Of a stretch of DNA of 64,000 nucleotides, positions 10,632 to 22,451 are shown one piece after another (the first letter of the stretch is position 1; every line of letters starts with the position of its first letter). Both the position numbers and the translations under genes were made by a program. The notes under the pieces are model-generated. The model was not told where the DNA came from and made no database searches. It saw nothing but the letters and a program-made list of their open reading frames with translations. Location of the stretch: contig NC_084802.1 in NCBI RefSeq assembly GCF_963169125.1, forward strand, positions 26,479,107 to 26,543,106. The letters are read 5' to 3'. Origin of the DNA: Humulus lupulus. Taxonomy: Eukaryota; Streptophyta; Magnoliopsida; Rosales; Cannabaceae.

Positions 10632-11720
10632 TGACCTGTGAAATTGGCCAACAGTCATATGTACAGTATACGACACCTTTTGAATGAAATAAATGACAGA
10701 GTATGATTATCTTAAATAAACACACATGAATTTTATAGTAGTTCAGCCCTGTTCAGATGAACAGTAATAACCTAATCCACTTAGCTTTTAGTATTGAGTC
10801 ACTTGACAATTACAAGTACAAATTGGTGAGTTCAGTCGTCAGTAAGATTTTTCTCCCAAAATTCCAGAGAAAGAGATCAGATCCAGAAAAGAGAGAAAAA
10901 AAAAGTCCCTTTAAATGAAGCCCTGGGTCATTTATTTATAGTATCCAGGGGTTGTTACATGACCAGTCATACTGGGATCATGGTTTGGCACACGATTATT
11001 AGGTAGTGGAGATACTTGTCCACCTCCCCATGATCATGAGATCGTGGGTCTTCTCATTGTTTCTTTAGATCGTGGCAGACAATGCACAATTGAAACTTAT
11101 GAGAAAATGTTAAGTCTTTGTCGGTATATGAGACTTAGGTGCTAGGCCCGACGACTAAAGCTTGGGTGTTGGACCTGCGACCATCTGGATGCTGGACCTG
11201 TTGATCCTCTGGGTGCTAGGCCTATTGACCTTCGGGGTGCTAGGCCTACTTATCTCAGTTTGAACGAGAGTGATTATTTCTCAATGAAGTGTACTTGGGG
11301 GTTTAGGCCGACCACCCAGGTGGCTCTTGGGCTTGCTTAAACCGACCACCCTAGGGGTTGAGGTCAGGCCGACCGCCCCTAGGGGTCCTTAGGCAGATTG
11401 GGGCCGACTACCCTAGGGGTTGGGGTCAGGTTGACCACCCCTTGGGGTCCTTGTGCATGCTTGGGTCGACCACCCCTAGGGTAGGGGGTCAGACCGACCA
11501 CTTCTAGGCCCTTGGGCCTGCTTAGGCCGACCACCCCTAGAGGTAGGGGTCAGGCCGACCACCCCTAGGGGGTTTAGGCTTGGTCGACTTTCCTAGGCCC
11601 TGGACCTATCTGTTTTGCCCATCGGTATTTTCTCAATACTTTTTCGTTTTTCCCTGATTGGTTATTGCACGTGTTTCATTCTCATTCGCCACATCATCCT
11701 TGTATTTTTTAGGGATAACA
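10632..11720 (-). mobile_element. Solo LTR inserted in the copia integrase, minus orientation
   Basis: The block reads TGACCTGTG...GGGATAACA on the plus strand and is flanked by TTTGT at 10627-10631 and 11721-11725, a perfect target duplication. Its minus strand starts TGTTATCCCTAAAAA, like the LTR at 6508, and contains ACTATAAATAAA as a TATA box (near 10937-10947). It has no internal domain. The copia reading resumes at 11722. Confidence 0.8.
11130..11600 (-). repeat. Tandem repeats (GACCACCCCTAGGGGT-type) within the inserted LTR
   Basis: Two repeat styles are seen: GGTGCTAGGCCT-type units at 11150-11250, then about six units containing GGCCGACCACCCCTAGGGGT at 11300-11590. They occupy the same U3 position as the minisatellite in the LTR at 6508. 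Confidence 0.7.
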
Positions 11721-11721
11721 T

Positions 11722-11970
11722 TTGTCCCCCTGTAAATTTGTACCCAAAACTCCTTTCGAGTTGTGGATTGGTAGAAAGGCTAGTTTGAATCATCTTTGCG
11801 TATGGGGTTGTCCAGCTGAATTAATGATTTATGATCCTAATCTAAAAAGGTTAGATCCCAGAACACCCCAATGTTTTTTCGTTGGTTATCCAAGTCACTC
11901 CAAAGGCTATCGTTTTTACTGTCCTACTCGAGGTACTAGAATTGTTGAATCTCGGACTGCAAAATTTTAG
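11722..11970 (+). pseudogene. copia integrase C-terminal part
   Basis: FVPKTPFELWIGRK, HLCVWGCPAE and FFVGYPSHSKGYRFYCP are the conserved post-core motifs of copia integrase. It directly follows the inserted LTR and ends with TAG at 11968-11970. The stretch to 12321 is the variable linker to RT, with further stops. Confidence 0.85.
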
Positions 11971-12321
11971 GAATTTGATGTTGCTGAAAACATTCCTACT
12001 CCATCTCTTGAAACGGGGGAGTCATCTGAATGAATTTTTATTCCTGTATCTTTTTCAATAGATGATTATTATAGTGATCCTATCCCTACCCCTAATGATA
12101 ATGCTCCTATTGCTGACAAGCATACTGCTCCTGTTATGGATGAGGGTCCTGTTATTAAAGAAATTCCAATTGTGGAAGATGTCATTCAAAATTATGATAA
12201 ACAAATAGAAGCTATTCCATAAATACTTCCTCCAAGAAGATCTCAAAGGGAAAAGAGGTCAGCGATATCTAATGATTATTTAGTATACCTTGGAGAATGA
12301 GAATATGATATTGGTCATTTT

Positions 12322-13405
12322 GTGGATCCTATGACTTATAGTGAAGCTGTTAATAGTCCACAATCTTCTAAATGGATAAAAGCTATGAATGATGAGATTG
12401 AGTCCGTGAAGAATAATGATGTATGGGAGTTGGTTGAATTACCAGTTGGTTTTAAACCAATAGGTTGTAAGTGGATTTTCAAAACCAAAAAGGACAATAA
12501 GGGTCATATTGAAAGGTATAAGGCACATTTAGTGGCAAAAGGATTTACTCAAAGAGAAGGTAAAACATTCTCGCCTATTCTACTAAAGATTCACTTAGGA
12601 TTATTATGGCTTTAGTAGCACATTTTGATTTAGAGTTGCATCAAATGGATGTAAAAACTGCTTTTCTGAATGGAGAATTAAGTGAGCAAGTTTATATGTC
12701 TCAACCTGAAGGTTTCAAGGAAAGTGGAAAGGAGAATTTGGTCTGAAAATTGAAACGATCTATTTATGGTCTCAAACAGGCATCTCTTCAATGGTACTTG
12801 AAGTTTATAAGGTTGTGGCATTGTTTGGTTTCATAGAGAACAAGTTTGATCGATGTATTTATATGAAGATCAATGGGAGTCGTTATATCTTTCTTGTTCT
12901 TTATGTGGACGACATTTTACTTGCGAGTAGTGATTTGACATTACTAAATGAGACCAAACTATTCATGTCTACGAACATTGATATGAAGGATCTTGGAGCA
13001 ACATCTTTTGTTTTGGGGATTGAGATTCATCGTGATAGGAATCGAAAAGTTCTTGGCTTATTTCAAGAAGCTTACATTAATCGTGTGCTCAAAAGGTTCA
13101 ACATGAATCTATGTAAGTCTGGTTCTGTCCCTAATCTGAAAGGGGACAAGTTTAGTAAGCAACAATGTCCTAAGAACGACTTAGAGAGAGAAGCAATGAA
13201 AAACATCCAATATGCAAGTGTAGTAGGGAGTTTGATGTATGCTCAGGTTTGCACTAGACCTGATATTGCTTTTTTTGTCAATGTTCTTGGGAGATATTTA
13301 TCTGATCCTAGACATGATCATTGGGTGGCAGCCAAGAAAGTTATGATATATTTGCAAAGAACCAAGAATTTTATGCTTGTGTACAAGCATGTTGAGAGTC
13401 TCTAA
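12322..13405 (+). pseudogene. copia reverse transcriptase, frameshifted
   Basis: The start holds the RVT_2 motif set: SSKWIKAMNDEIES, NDVWELVELP, GCKWIFKTK and AHLVAKGFTQ. A frameshift near 12585 moves the reading to another frame (LVAHFDLELHQMDVKTAFLNGEL), and a TGA occurs at 12744. The active site YVDDILLASS is retained at about 12902-12931. The part from 12791 includes VCTRPDIAF and ends in TAA at 13403-13405. Confidence 0.88.
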
Positions 13406-13894
13406 GTTGTTGGTTATTCTGATTCAGATTTTGGTGGTTTTGTGGATGATTTAAAGTCAACTTTTGGATATATTTTCACTTTCACTGGTGTAGCTATTTC
13501 TTGGAAAAATGTTAAATAGACTTTGATTACATCATCTACTATGTATGCTGAGTTTGGAGCATGTTATGAGGCCTCTTTACAATCTTTGTGGTTAAAGAAT
13601 TTGATTTCAGAGATACGAGTAGTTGATTCTATTTCCTTATCTATGTTGATCTATTGTGATAATAGTGTTGTCATTTTCTTTTCAAAGAATAACAAGATCA
13701 CTAGTGCTTCAAAGCATATGGAGATAAAGTATCTTACTTTCAGAGACTTAGTTAAGAAAGGAGACATTGTTATAGAAAATTGCAAGAAAAATTTGATGTT
13801 AACAGATCCTCTCACCAAAGGATTAAGTGCCTCATTGTTTAATAAACATGTTGTTGATATGGGCATTTTAGAATCTTTTGATCTTTTCGGTTAG
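13406..13894 (+). pseudogene. copia RNase H
   Basis: The reading continues from RT with YSDSDFGGFVDDLKSTFGY, then a TAG at 13517-13519 in place of the Gln of WKNVKQ. After it come SSTMYAEFGACYEA, IYCDNSVV, KHMEIKYLTFRDLV and the terminal DPLTKGL. The acidic residues expected of RNase H are present. The polyprotein ends at TAG 13892-13894. Confidence 0.85.
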
Positions 13895-14067
13895 TCGGAG
13901 TTTTCTATTATGTTTCTTTTGGCTGTTAGAAATTATGATTATTTGTAATTTTCTAATTGAAGTTATGAACTACATTTTGTGTTTCAATATTTGGTTATTG
14001 AATGGTTATGTTTTTAAATATGTTTTGTTATATTCTCAAGAATGATTGAAAACATTTGGTTCATATT
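13895..14067 (+). other. 3' non-coding part of the copia element
   Basis: AT-rich sequence follows the copia stop. It is cut at 14067 by an LTR insertion and resumes at 18860, since the 5-bp duplication ATATT occurs on both sides. Confidence 0.6.
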
Positions 14068-17000
14068 TGTAATGCCCCAAATTTTCTAATAAGGTTTAGG
14101 ACCTTAATTAGGAGATTGGGAGGGCCATAATTGATTTATTATATTATTAAATGATTATATGCATGTTTAGGTGTATTATATATGCATGTGAACCCATTTC
14201 TGATTAATTGGGGGATTTTCATATTTTGGTCATTTCAGGCATATTTGACATATATGTGATATGTGTGTGATGCTTCATTATTATTTGGTTATGCTAGGGT
14301 AACTCAACACGAGACGATCCTAGGACGTAAGCTAGTGGGAAAGTCACAACGGGATTTATACTTGACTCGGAGTGATTCAAGGGGTATTTAGCATTACCGG
14401 GTTATTGGGTAATGGGAATAAGAATTTGATGATAAATTGGGAGTTAGTAAGATCAGGGGGAAATTATGGAGGTTTTGACTATTTTGCCCCCGGGGACGTT
14501 TTTGGGACCCCAAGCATTAAGATTTGTTTGCGGCTACTTAAGCTTGAAGTAACCTGTTAAGAAATAAAAAGAACATTCAGAACGTTCTCTCTCCTTCAAG
14601 GTTCCATTTTTGTCTCCCGATCGCATTTTTGAAGAAAACTTGAGTTCTAGGACTCGGATTCAAGCAAGGATCGAGGCATAGCGATCCTAGGGAAGATTAT
14701 AAGCTTATTAGTTGAGGGATTTAGTTGGGAAACAACTCAGTTGGAGGTAATTCAAGTTTTAAGTTCTAAGTTTTTAAAGTTTTTAAGCTTGAATTGGACT
14801 TTGTGTTTTGATGAGTTTTTGATTGAATTGAAGCTTGGGTTTTGTTGGTTTTGGATCATGGGGATGTTTGGGAACTTTGATTTTTGCATTTGGAGATATT
14901 TGGATAGGTTTTTGGAAGGTTTTAAAAAGGAGAAAAATGAGGAAAAATGACTGGTTCGTGGTTGGGTTGCGGCCCTGTTCTAGGGCGCCACAGCCCAAGC
15001 TTGAAGAAGAAGGAGGAGGGCTCTGTCTAGGGGGCGTGCTGCAGCATGGTGTCTGGAGGGCCGCGACACTTAAGGGAAAATTTTTCCAGAATTGTGTTTT
15101 AGTCGTGGGAACTTAACTCTAAGGGCCTGGGATCGATCCTACTACCTAGTTGAGTGGGATTTGACGTCCCAGAGGCTTGGGTTGGGTTTGGAAGTATTTA
15201 TTTACTCATTTTGATGAGGTTTTATATTATGGTTGTGACTAGGTTTTCACTAGAGGCTTGGAATCAGGATCGTGCTTGTGGTTCGTTTATTGGTAACTTA
15301 TGCTTGGACCAAAGGTAAGAAAACTGCACCCTATATATATGACATGCATGGTTATTATTAAGGCATGTTGAGTGTTTAAATGTGATGCACGAGAAATATG
15401 TGGTTAGGGCATGCCATGAATGTTAAATATGAGATTGATCAGAGCTTGAGTTTCTATGTTTGTGCATGATCCTAATTATGCTAGCAATTGTTAAGTAAGC
15501 ATGTTGAATGCCCTATATTCGGATATTTGACATATGATATATGCATGGTAGCATTGCTTACTTGTGCGTGGCACTGACTTACTAGTCAGAATTGGCAATG
15601 GTGTCAGACTGTCTGTGAAGTTGTGGCTTACTAGTCATGTTTGACAGCGGTATTGAGCACTGGTCGTATGTTACTGACTTAAGAGTTAGGAATGGAATAA
15701 ACATCAAGAACGCAGAGCCAATGAAAGATTAGATCTAATCTACTTCTGCATTGGATGACTCATTATGAGCATTAATGCCGAACCGACCTTAAGTTCGATG
15801 AAAACTAAAAGCGCTTGCCTAGTTCTATGACTAGTTACTCAGAGTCGGGGCCAGAAGGCCCAGGTGACCGTATCATCACATGGCTAGAGGATGCGAAACC
15901 CACAGTAGTGACTCTATTGTAATGCCCTGGATAGCCAAGACCGCTACACTGTATACTTATAAAGGTGCAAGACTCGCTAATCAAGTCATTAATTTGAAAT
16001 CGTGTCGCTAAACATGTAAGAGCTAAGGTTAAAAAGGTTTTGGTCTCAAAAGACTCATTTCATATATATAAACTGTAGTAACATGGGATCCCATACAAAA
16101 ACGAAGTTAAAAGAAAGTTTACAGACTCCCAAAAATACATGAAGAACCACTAGCCATACTAAGGCCAAAACAGACAGTCGTCAGGTTCCATGTCCTTGCT
16201 TAGATCTCAACCGTGGCGGCCGAGCACCTGGCTATGTACATTCCACTCGCTGAGCTCTCCAGTCAGGGCTGATCTAACTTGCCCTTGCCTTTACCTGCAC
16301 CACGTAGCACCCGTGAGCCAAGGCCCAGCAAGAAAACATCACAGATAGCTCAAACAATAACAACAGGCAAATAGCTCAGTAAGCACGTATACTTATCAGG
16401 TATTCCACAATAGATAACCAGCATATACAATTCAATCCAAGACACATTCTATTTCATATAACGTTCATATCGCACAATATTCAGGGCCAACAACTTAGGC
16501 CGCACCCTATGTTTAACCCACTGACTCTGGCCCGCTTAAACCAAGCTTAGTGCATAATAAGTTGTCCTCGGATACTAGTGTCCGAGCCGCGCCCTGTGCG
16601 CTAGTGAGACCCTTGGCACCCTTAGGCCGTTGGTTCACTAGAAGGCTTGTATGACATAATACCATCTTTTCAAGCATCTACAGTAGGGAGCCCTTAGTCC
16701 CGTCAGATATATTCAACCAGGTGCAGTTTTCTTACCTTTAGTCTGTACGATTATCGAGTTACGAGCAACGACCCTCTAGCACGATTCGTTCCCGGGCCTA
16801 AGCTTTCATCACCTAACCATAACCAAAGCATAGGGTCTCATAAATAATCAAATATAGGTTTCCAGTTACAAAACTAACTCCCAGGACTCCTAATTCCACC
16901 AAGCACGGTGGTGAAACCAAACCCGAGCACCCAAGACCACTCCCCCTTGCTTAAAACCCTCAAAATCCCAAGTGTGCAACCAAGGGCTGTGGCCCCCAAA

Positions 17001-18854
17001 GCCTAGCCCCAGCCCTTCCCCAAAACAGAAACTACCCCTACACTGAATCACACACGTGCCGCGGCCCTTGCCTTGGGCGCCGCAGCGCGCCCCCTTGGCC
17101 GAACCTCCTTGCCTTCTTTGCATGCTAGGGCCGCGGCGCTCTAGAACAGAGCCGCGGCCCTCCCCTTTGAACCCAGTTTTTCAACCATTCTAGAGCTCAA
17201 AACCTTACCTTAAACCATCCCAAAACTCCCCAACTCTTAACCAATTAATTCCCAACCTCTTTAGCATGATCTAAACAGCATAATTCCCAATAAAACACAG
17301 CCTAACACACTTCAATCTCTTCCATCCAATTTCTGAAACCCAAGTGTTAAAACACACACAAACCAGCCATCAAACTCAATGAAAGACCTCTAAACCAGGA
17401 GTAGAGACTCACCTTTATTGTTGAATCACCTCACCAAGCTGTGGTCAAGCTAAGCTCCCAAGTTCCCCTCTTAATTCTGCCTTAGAACACCACAACTAAA
17501 CTTATTTCAGCACTTAACTAAAACCCAGCAAAAACTCATAATTCAACCACAGAAAATAGAGTTTGATACTCACTTTAATCCCTGTTCTAATGCTTGATAA
17601 ATCCCTGAGCTAGACCTTCAATTCCTCACCTCAAATCACAGAATTCCAGCTTGTTTCCCCTTTGATTCTCTATGTGTTTCTTTTGTGTTTTTCCCTGTGT
17701 TTCCTTGAGCGTGAGTAAGAGAGGGAGAGCCTAAGTGTTAGTCGGTTTATGCTTTCTAAAAGCTTCCTCAAGTCTAACTTATCTATTAAGTTAATCCCGA
17801 GGCTCGGGGTGCCGGAACCGTCCCCGAGGCCAAAATGGTAAAATCCCCTATTATTCCCGCCTAGACATTCTAACCTCAAATATATCTCCATATATTTATT
17901 TCCATGTCCCGATAACCCAATTCACTATCCGCTATCTAATAACATCCCCGACTTCTCCAAAGTCATAACTTAAACCCCATTGTGACTTTTCCCGCTATCT
18001 GACCCTAGAATCGTCTTGAGTCGTGCTCAACGAACCTGTCCACATAATAATGTGGTTCTCACACATATCACATATCATATTACCACATATTATACTCAAT
18101 TATCATATAAACATTATTTAACATATAATTACTCACTAAATCACAATTATTCCAGTAATGCCCTCCTGACACACTAATCAAGGCCCTTAAGCCTTATTAG
18201 CGAATTTGGGTCGTTACATCTATGGTCACTCGGTTGGTTTGCATTGGTGACTTGCTTATCAATCACTTATTTTGTTTAAGCTAGTGACATGATCACTTAT
18301 TTTTAAAGCCCAGGTGATTCTATAGTCACATGGCTAGTGGGAACGGAACCCACCTTAGTGACTTTTACAACTGTCACTTTTCTATTTAGGGCTAAAAGCC
18401 CTGGATGATTATTATGGTCATCGATTGATGTTATATTCTTATAGTATTGAGTTTTCTTGCTGGGCTTCGGCTCACGGGTGCTATGTGGTGTAGGTAAAGG
18501 CAAAAAAAAGCTAGACCATCCATGAGTTGGAGAGCTTAGGTGACGATGTGTACATATGCGGCTACTCGACCGCCACGGCCGAGGGTTGAAAGAGGAACTA
18601 GGGTTAAACCTTGTTTTGCCGCTAAGATTGGCTGGTTGTAAATATTTTCTTGTAATGAATCTTTAAATTATATTTTTGGGATCTCAATGTATACAGTAAA
18701 TGTTTTAGTGAAACGTTATATCTTAACCAAAAATTTTAATCCCTAAACTGCTAATCATACTTAGTTACACGATTATGGCCAAATGACTCGATTAGTGAGT
18801 TTAGCACTGTTTAAAAGGCACACCGTAACGGTCCCTGGAGTTTAGGGAGTTACA
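14068..18854 (+). mobile_element. Solo LTR of the long TGTAA-CGCCC group (subfamily C), carrying a nested LTR
   Basis: The element starts TGTAATGCCCC and ends GAGTTACA. Perfect target duplications ATATT lie at 14063-14067 and 18855-18859. Removing the nested element leaves about 2.48 kb of LTR with no coding domain. Its 3' edge (CCGTAACGGTCCCTGGAGTTTAGGG) is mirrored by the minus-strand element at 54626-59432, which defines a subfamily. Related LTRs flank the gypsy pol at 19569-33455, so a Tekay-type origin is inferred. Confidence 0.88.
15918..18218 (-). mobile_element. Nested solo LTR (subfamily B), minus orientation
   Basis: The plus strand reads TGTAATGCCCTGGATAGCC...GGGTCGTTACA. The perfect target duplication TCTAT lies at 15913-15917 and 18219-18223. 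The size is 2,301 bp with no internal genes. It closely matches the element at 29560-31865 in length and sequence, so both come from one subfamily. Confidence 0.9.
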
Positions 18855-18859
18855 ATATT

Positions 18860-19094
18860 TTTGTGATTATTGTCTTTTGAGTTTATTAACCTAATGGCAA
18901 TGATATCATATTGGCTCAATTTTTTAAGCATGTTTAATGAAATTACATTGTCTTATTTATTAAGCAATGGTAATGGTTAATTTCACTGGCTTATTTATTA
19001 AGCGTCGTGACATCAGTGAAATTGAGAACTAATAAGGAGATTATATTATTTTATTGATCACATGCCAAACATAATTCCTTACCACACTACTAGA
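18860..19094 (+). other. Remainder of the copia 3' non-coding region
   Basis: Sequence continuing from 14067 after the nested LTRs. It has repeated TTATTTATTAAGC units (18955, 18990) and no coding content. Confidence 0.45.
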
Positions 19095-19305
19095 TGTAAC
19101 GCCTCGATTTCTTGAGATATTACTTATAAAAGTCTGTTTTAAAATGATAAACATTTATGACAGAAAAACGTATTTATTGAAATAAAACTAGGCATGAGAT
19201 TTCATTATTTAAAATAAAATGTTTGACACTTAACTAAAAACCATAATGACATTAATAAACCGTTTCAATTCTAAAATCAAAACTAAAACGTTCCAATTAG
19301 TTACA
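19095..19305 (-). mobile_element. Truncated LTR fragment (TGTAACGCC...)
   Basis: It starts TGTAACGCCTCGATTTC and ends near AGTTACA, in the style of the surrounding LTR group, but is only about 210 bp. I see no target duplication, so this is probably an old, deleted copy. Confidence 0.4.
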
Positions 19306-19325
19306 GTCGTAGATTTTGCACTGCT

Positions 19326-19448
19326 GACGATGAAATAAAGATGCACTTTGAGGATGAGAGGGTGTTGGTGTCAAAGTATGGTGGTTCTGGATTTGACTGT
19401 GATTTTTTTTATGTTAAAGCAACTAAAAATTTATTGCTTGATTCACAG
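19326..19448 (+). pseudogene. Probable upstream exon of the split Ulp1-like protease locus
   Basis: An open stretch reads DDEIKMHFEDERVLVSKYGG and continues to LLLDSQ, ending in CAG followed by GT (19449-19450), a good splice donor. It lies on the same strand as the Ulp1 exons at 34084-34954 and is separated from them only by the gypsy insertion and intron-like DNA. That it belongs to the same gene is inference. Confidence 0.4.
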
Positions 19449-19568
19449 GTGATTATTTTGCATTTGATGTTATTTATTTCCATACTAAATCTAGTAGTGT
19501 GAGTTGTGAATAGTTTATGTTAGGACTTGTTTTGAGGAGTTTGTGATTAGTTGTTTATGCAAGGGTTG

Positions 19569-21708
19569 TGTAACGCCCTACTTCCTTAGAGCTGTTACTA
19601 AGTGAGTTTACAATGTGCAATTTACTCGCTAATCGAGGTTTTAAGACAAAAGTGTAGTTAAACCATAAAAGAAGTCACATCCTTTGAAAATAATTCCATT
19701 CATTGAATATTATAAAGCGTTAAATATTTGGGATCCCAAAATATTGTTTAGAAATATTTACAACTCAAAAATATAACTAAAGTCGGCTAAACGACAAAAT
19801 TTAGGTTTAATACAAACATCTCCCAAAAATACCCCTGGCCATGGCAGCCAGGCAGGCCAAACATGTACGCGTCGCTTCACGCTCTCCGTACTCAAGGTTG
19901 GTCGATTTTTCCCTTGCCCTTACCTGCACCATAGAGCACCCGTGAGCTGAATCCAAGCAAGAAAATGCACACAAGCAAATAGCATATGCTTATCTATCAT
20001 TCAACATATGATCAAGCCGCCAACAGGCGAAACACATATGACCATGCCGTCCCAGGTGCTTCACCAGGCCCTGGGTTCACAGTCTACACCGTGAGGATAT
20101 CCCAGGTTTCCTATAGAGTCTCACCTTGTCAACTCGCACTTCGCGTGCTAAACATTGCTATCGGCCCCTTGCTGTACTCGGCCTTGCCGTTCTCAGCTTC
20201 TTGCTGTTCATTCACATATATGCACACATAGCATAACTAAAGAAATACTTAAACATGTATAAACAAAATCAATGGGGCTACGCCCTGCAACACAATCATA
20301 TAGGGTCGTGCCTTGCAACACAAACTATAGGGCCTCGCCCTGCTCTACGAGTACAACAATTTTCTTACCTGTGTCCCGAGCTTTCCAAGCACCGATGTCC
20401 CGAGCACAGCCACCTAGTCCGAGCCTCGCTGAAAACCTAGTCACAACGTATCAACAACATCCATCCATCAAGTAGTAATCAATTAAATAGCTTTGGGTCG
20501 CAATTCTAGTCTCCGGGACCTTGAATTCTATCAATCTGGGTGATAAAATCCATCCCGAGCCTTAACTTTTGGATTCTCGAGCCTAAAACCTCCTTGAAGC
20601 CCTAAAACACACTAAGTGTCACGGCCCCATGAACCCATGCCGCGGCCCGCCTCAACCAGAAGCCCCATCCCCCAAAACAGGGTATGTGCGCCGCGGCCCA
20701 AGCCAAGGTGTGCCATGGCCCGCCCTTCTTCCTGGCCACCAAATTGTTCTAGAGGGCTGCAGCTCAGCAAGAACAATGTCGCAGCCCGACCCTTCGAACC
20801 CAGAAAAATCCTCCATTTTCTCCACCAAACCCAAGCCAATTTACCCCAAAATCAACCTAACAATCCTAGTCAATCATCACAAAGGCTCTACTACAGTCTC
20901 AGCAACAAAACCTAACAAGATTTAACCCCAAACCTCATCTAAAACTCAAGAATGATTCTTCACCTAGCTCACATGAACAACCTTGAAATACCAGTAGGAA
21001 ACTCAACATAACTCAGATAATTAAGTGCTAGAATCCTTACCTCAATCCGATAACTTGGCCTTGAGCTAATCCTCAATCACAGCCAGCTTCAATTCCAAGC
21101 CAAAATCCTCCTATAGATCAAAGTCTCCAAGCTTCCAAAGAGAAAGAACTCCAAGAGAGAGAGAGAGAGAAAGGGTCGATTCCTTAGTTTCTGAAGGCGT
21201 CCTTGGTTTTGTTTCTTCTTAACTTAAGTCTCTAAGGTTACCTCAAAGGCTCGGGTACCAAAAAACGTTCCCGAGGCAAAATAGTAAATTTCCCCGTTAT
21301 TCCCTCCTAAACATTCTAACTTCAAATATATCTCCAAATATTTATTTTTCATAACCCGATAACCCAATAAAATGTCTAATGCCCGAAATACCCCTCGACT
21401 CGCCCCGAGTCGGGTATTAGAGCCCATTGTGACTTTCTAGCTAACCGCTCCCTAGGACTGTCTCGGATCGTGCAGCACAGATATATCACAAATATATCAC
21501 AATAATTACATGTATGCCCTCAACGGGCTAAAATTACAAACATGCCCCTAATAACCAAACGGGATCCACATGCATATTTAATTCACCTAAACATGCATCT
21601 CTAATCACATACTCATCAATTTCACACATTAACATAATAAATCACTTATTGCCCTCTAGGCATGCTAATCAAGGTCTTAAGCCTTATTAGCAAATTTGGG
21701 ACGTTACA
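19569..21708 (-). repeat. Left (3') LTR of the gypsy chromovirus
   Basis: It starts TGTAACGCCCTAC and ends GGGACGTTACA, 2,140 bp. It matches the right LTR along its length (for instance 19850-20110 against 29280-29550 and 20470-21700 against 32220-33450) apart from the nested insertion and small changes. Several GC-rich short frames inside it are not genes. Confidence 0.92.
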
Positions 21709-21724
21709 ACTATCCCTTCCTTAC
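21709..21724 (-). promoter_or_regulatory. Polypurine tract of the gypsy chromovirus
   Basis: Read on the minus strand, AAGGAAGGGATAGT lies directly before the TGTAACG start of the 3' LTR, the position and composition expected for the plus-strand DNA primer. Confidence 0.7.
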
Positions 21725-21743
21725 ACAAACTCCATCCTCGAAA

Positions 21744-22451
21744 TTACCTGAACAACTCAGGATACCGCTCCCGCATCACTGATTCAAGTTCCCATGTCGC
21801 CTCTTCAACCTTGTTGTTCCTCCACAACACTTTCACCAATGCGATGGTCTTGTTCCGCAAAACTTTATCCTTCCAATCGAGAATCTGAATCAGCTTCTCC
21901 TCATAAGATAAATCTTGGTCCAGCTCCAAATTCTCATAACTCAGAACATGCATCGAATCTGATACATACTTCCGGAGCATGGACACGTGAAAAACATCAT
22001 GTACCCCTGATAAAGGTGGAGGCATCGCCAATCTATAAGCTACCTCTCCAACCCGTTCCAGAATCTCAAATGGGTCAACAAACCTAGGGCTCAGCTTGCC
22101 CCAGATACCAAACCGTTTCACTCCCCTCAAAGGTGAAACCCTAAGAAACACATGGTCACCGACCTGAAACTCTATGCTTCTGCGTTTCAAGTCCGAGTAA
22201 CTCTTCTGGCGACTCTGGGAGGCGAGCATTTGAGCTCTAATCTTTTCAATCGCCTCGTTGGTCCTTTGAACCATCTCAAGACTCAAATATCTCCTCTCAC
22301 CCGTCTCATCCCAATGGGTAGGTGATTTGCACTTCCTCCCATATAGCATCTCGTACGGAGCCACTCCGATAGTCGCCTGATAACTATTATTGTACGAGAA
22401 CTCAATTAAAGGGAGATACTTACTCCAAAGATCCCCCAAAATCCAGCACAC
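21744..22451 (-). pseudogene. Gypsy integrase C-terminal domain with chromodomain
   Basis: The reading includes LPLIEFSYNNSYQATIGVAP and MLYGRKCKSPTHWDE, the gypsy integrase segment after the DDE core. GVKRFGIWGKLSPRFVDPFE and HDVFHVSMLRKYV are the GPY/F region. The last 55 residues (ILDWKDKVLRNKTIALVKV to EATWELE and ERYPELF) are the chromodomain-like tail typical of Tekay/Del chromoviruses, which is thought to guide insertion to heterochromatin. It is 235 residues without a break and ends at 21744. Confidence 0.9.

Larger units (their letters stand above)
8737..13894 (+). mobile_element. Ty1/copia retrotransposon, decayed, interrupted by a solo LTR
   Basis: The domain order gag, zinc knuckle, protease, integrase, RT, RNase H on the plus strand defines Ty1/copia. 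Many stop codons and frameshifts break the polyprotein, so it is not functional. A 1.09-kb LTR was inserted into the integrase part (10632-11720), and a second nest lies in its 3' non-coding part (14068-18854). Its LTRs are not confidently identified. Confidence 0.88.

Noticed and set aside
16890..17123. Minus-strand frame of 77 residues
   Set aside because: It falls in the GC-rich core of a solo LTR shared with 30540-30800, where the frame is broken.
20612..20925. GC-rich open frames on both strands in the left gypsy LTR
   Set aside because: The region is LTR sequence, repeated with breaks at 32370-32640 in the other LTR; no conserved protein motif.
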